A stretch of DNA of 37,024 nucleotides from Gilliamella sp. Choc5-1 (lineage in GTDB: Bacteria; Pseudomonadota; Gammaproteobacteria; Enterobacterales; Orbaceae). The notes under the pieces were generated by a model. It did no database searches. It saw only the letters and a list, made by a program, of their open reading frames with translations, and was not told where the DNA came from. A program made the position numbers and the translations under genes. The DNA lies in contig NZ_LZHH01000033.1 of assembly GCF_001690595.1 (NCBI RefSeq), positions 1 through 37,024 on the forward strand, read 5' to 3'. Below, one piece after another: positions 36,543 through 37,024 of the stretch. The first letter of the stretch is position 1; each line of letters starts with the position of its first letter.

Positions 36543-37024
<482 letters not shown>

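Overview
The window comes from an AT-rich gammaproteobacterial chromosome. Nearly every core protein reads as a diverged relative of its E. coli counterpart, and several gene neighbourhoods match E. coli: yggX-mltC, tolB-pal-cpoB-tRNA-Lys, mepM-znuA divergent from znuCB, and comM/maoP next to the tRNA-Trp/tRNA-Asp/5S/23S end of an rRNA operon. The low GC, missing pieces of those operons, a Bacteroidetes-like citrate-to-2-oxoglutarate gene set and an IS481-type element fit the Orbaceae, the bee and insect gut bacteria such as Gilliamella. That assignment is an inference and no marker was searched.

Layout. 1-452: 3' part of an IS481-like element abutting pflA. 455-2255: pflA and an isolated LPS heptose kinase gene (waaY-like). 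2256-3021: a long AT-rich gap. 3022-6216: yhbQ, then argD-engB-srkA on the minus strand. 6430-7784: yggX-mltC. 7785-8200: a gap with a stem-loop, a small ORF broken by an amber codon, and a promoter. 8201-9915: moeB-dusC. 10082-12597: an unrecognised polytopic membrane protein and murJ. 12741-17665: aconitase, isocitrate dehydrogenase and citrate synthase on the minus strand. 18063-20876: an AbgT-family transporter and pepT, closed by a strong terminator. 20932-23046: a TonB-dependent siderophore receptor with a Fur-box promoter. 23340-26246: tRNA-Lys, cpoB, pal, tolB. 26658-29802: mutM and mrcB. 29931-33952: mepM and the zinc importer znuA/znuCB around a Zur palindrome. 34076-35942: comM and maoP, convergent. 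36077-37024: tRNA-Trp, tRNA-Asp, 5S and the 3' end of 23S, all on the minus strand.

How the genes work together. Several serve the envelope: mltC, murJ, mrcB and mepM in peptidoglycan, tolB/pal/cpoB in outer-membrane constriction, waaY in LPS core phosphorylation. Metal supply is covered by znuABC, the siderophore receptor and yggX. The three-gene oxidative half-TCA operon would make 2-oxoglutarate for glutamate. Its isocitrate dehydrogenase carries the Asp-Ile coenzyme signature of NAD-dependent enzymes, not the Lys-Tyr of E. coli.

No prophage, CRISPR array, defence island or obviously new multi-gene system was found. The points most worth a second look are the foreign-looking NAD-type half-TCA operon, the AbgT/PepT pair, the amber-split small ORF at 7966-8130, a 23-codon ORF behind an unusually complete Shine-Dalgarno at 26625, and a perfect hairpin inside the first codons of the unknown membrane protein.
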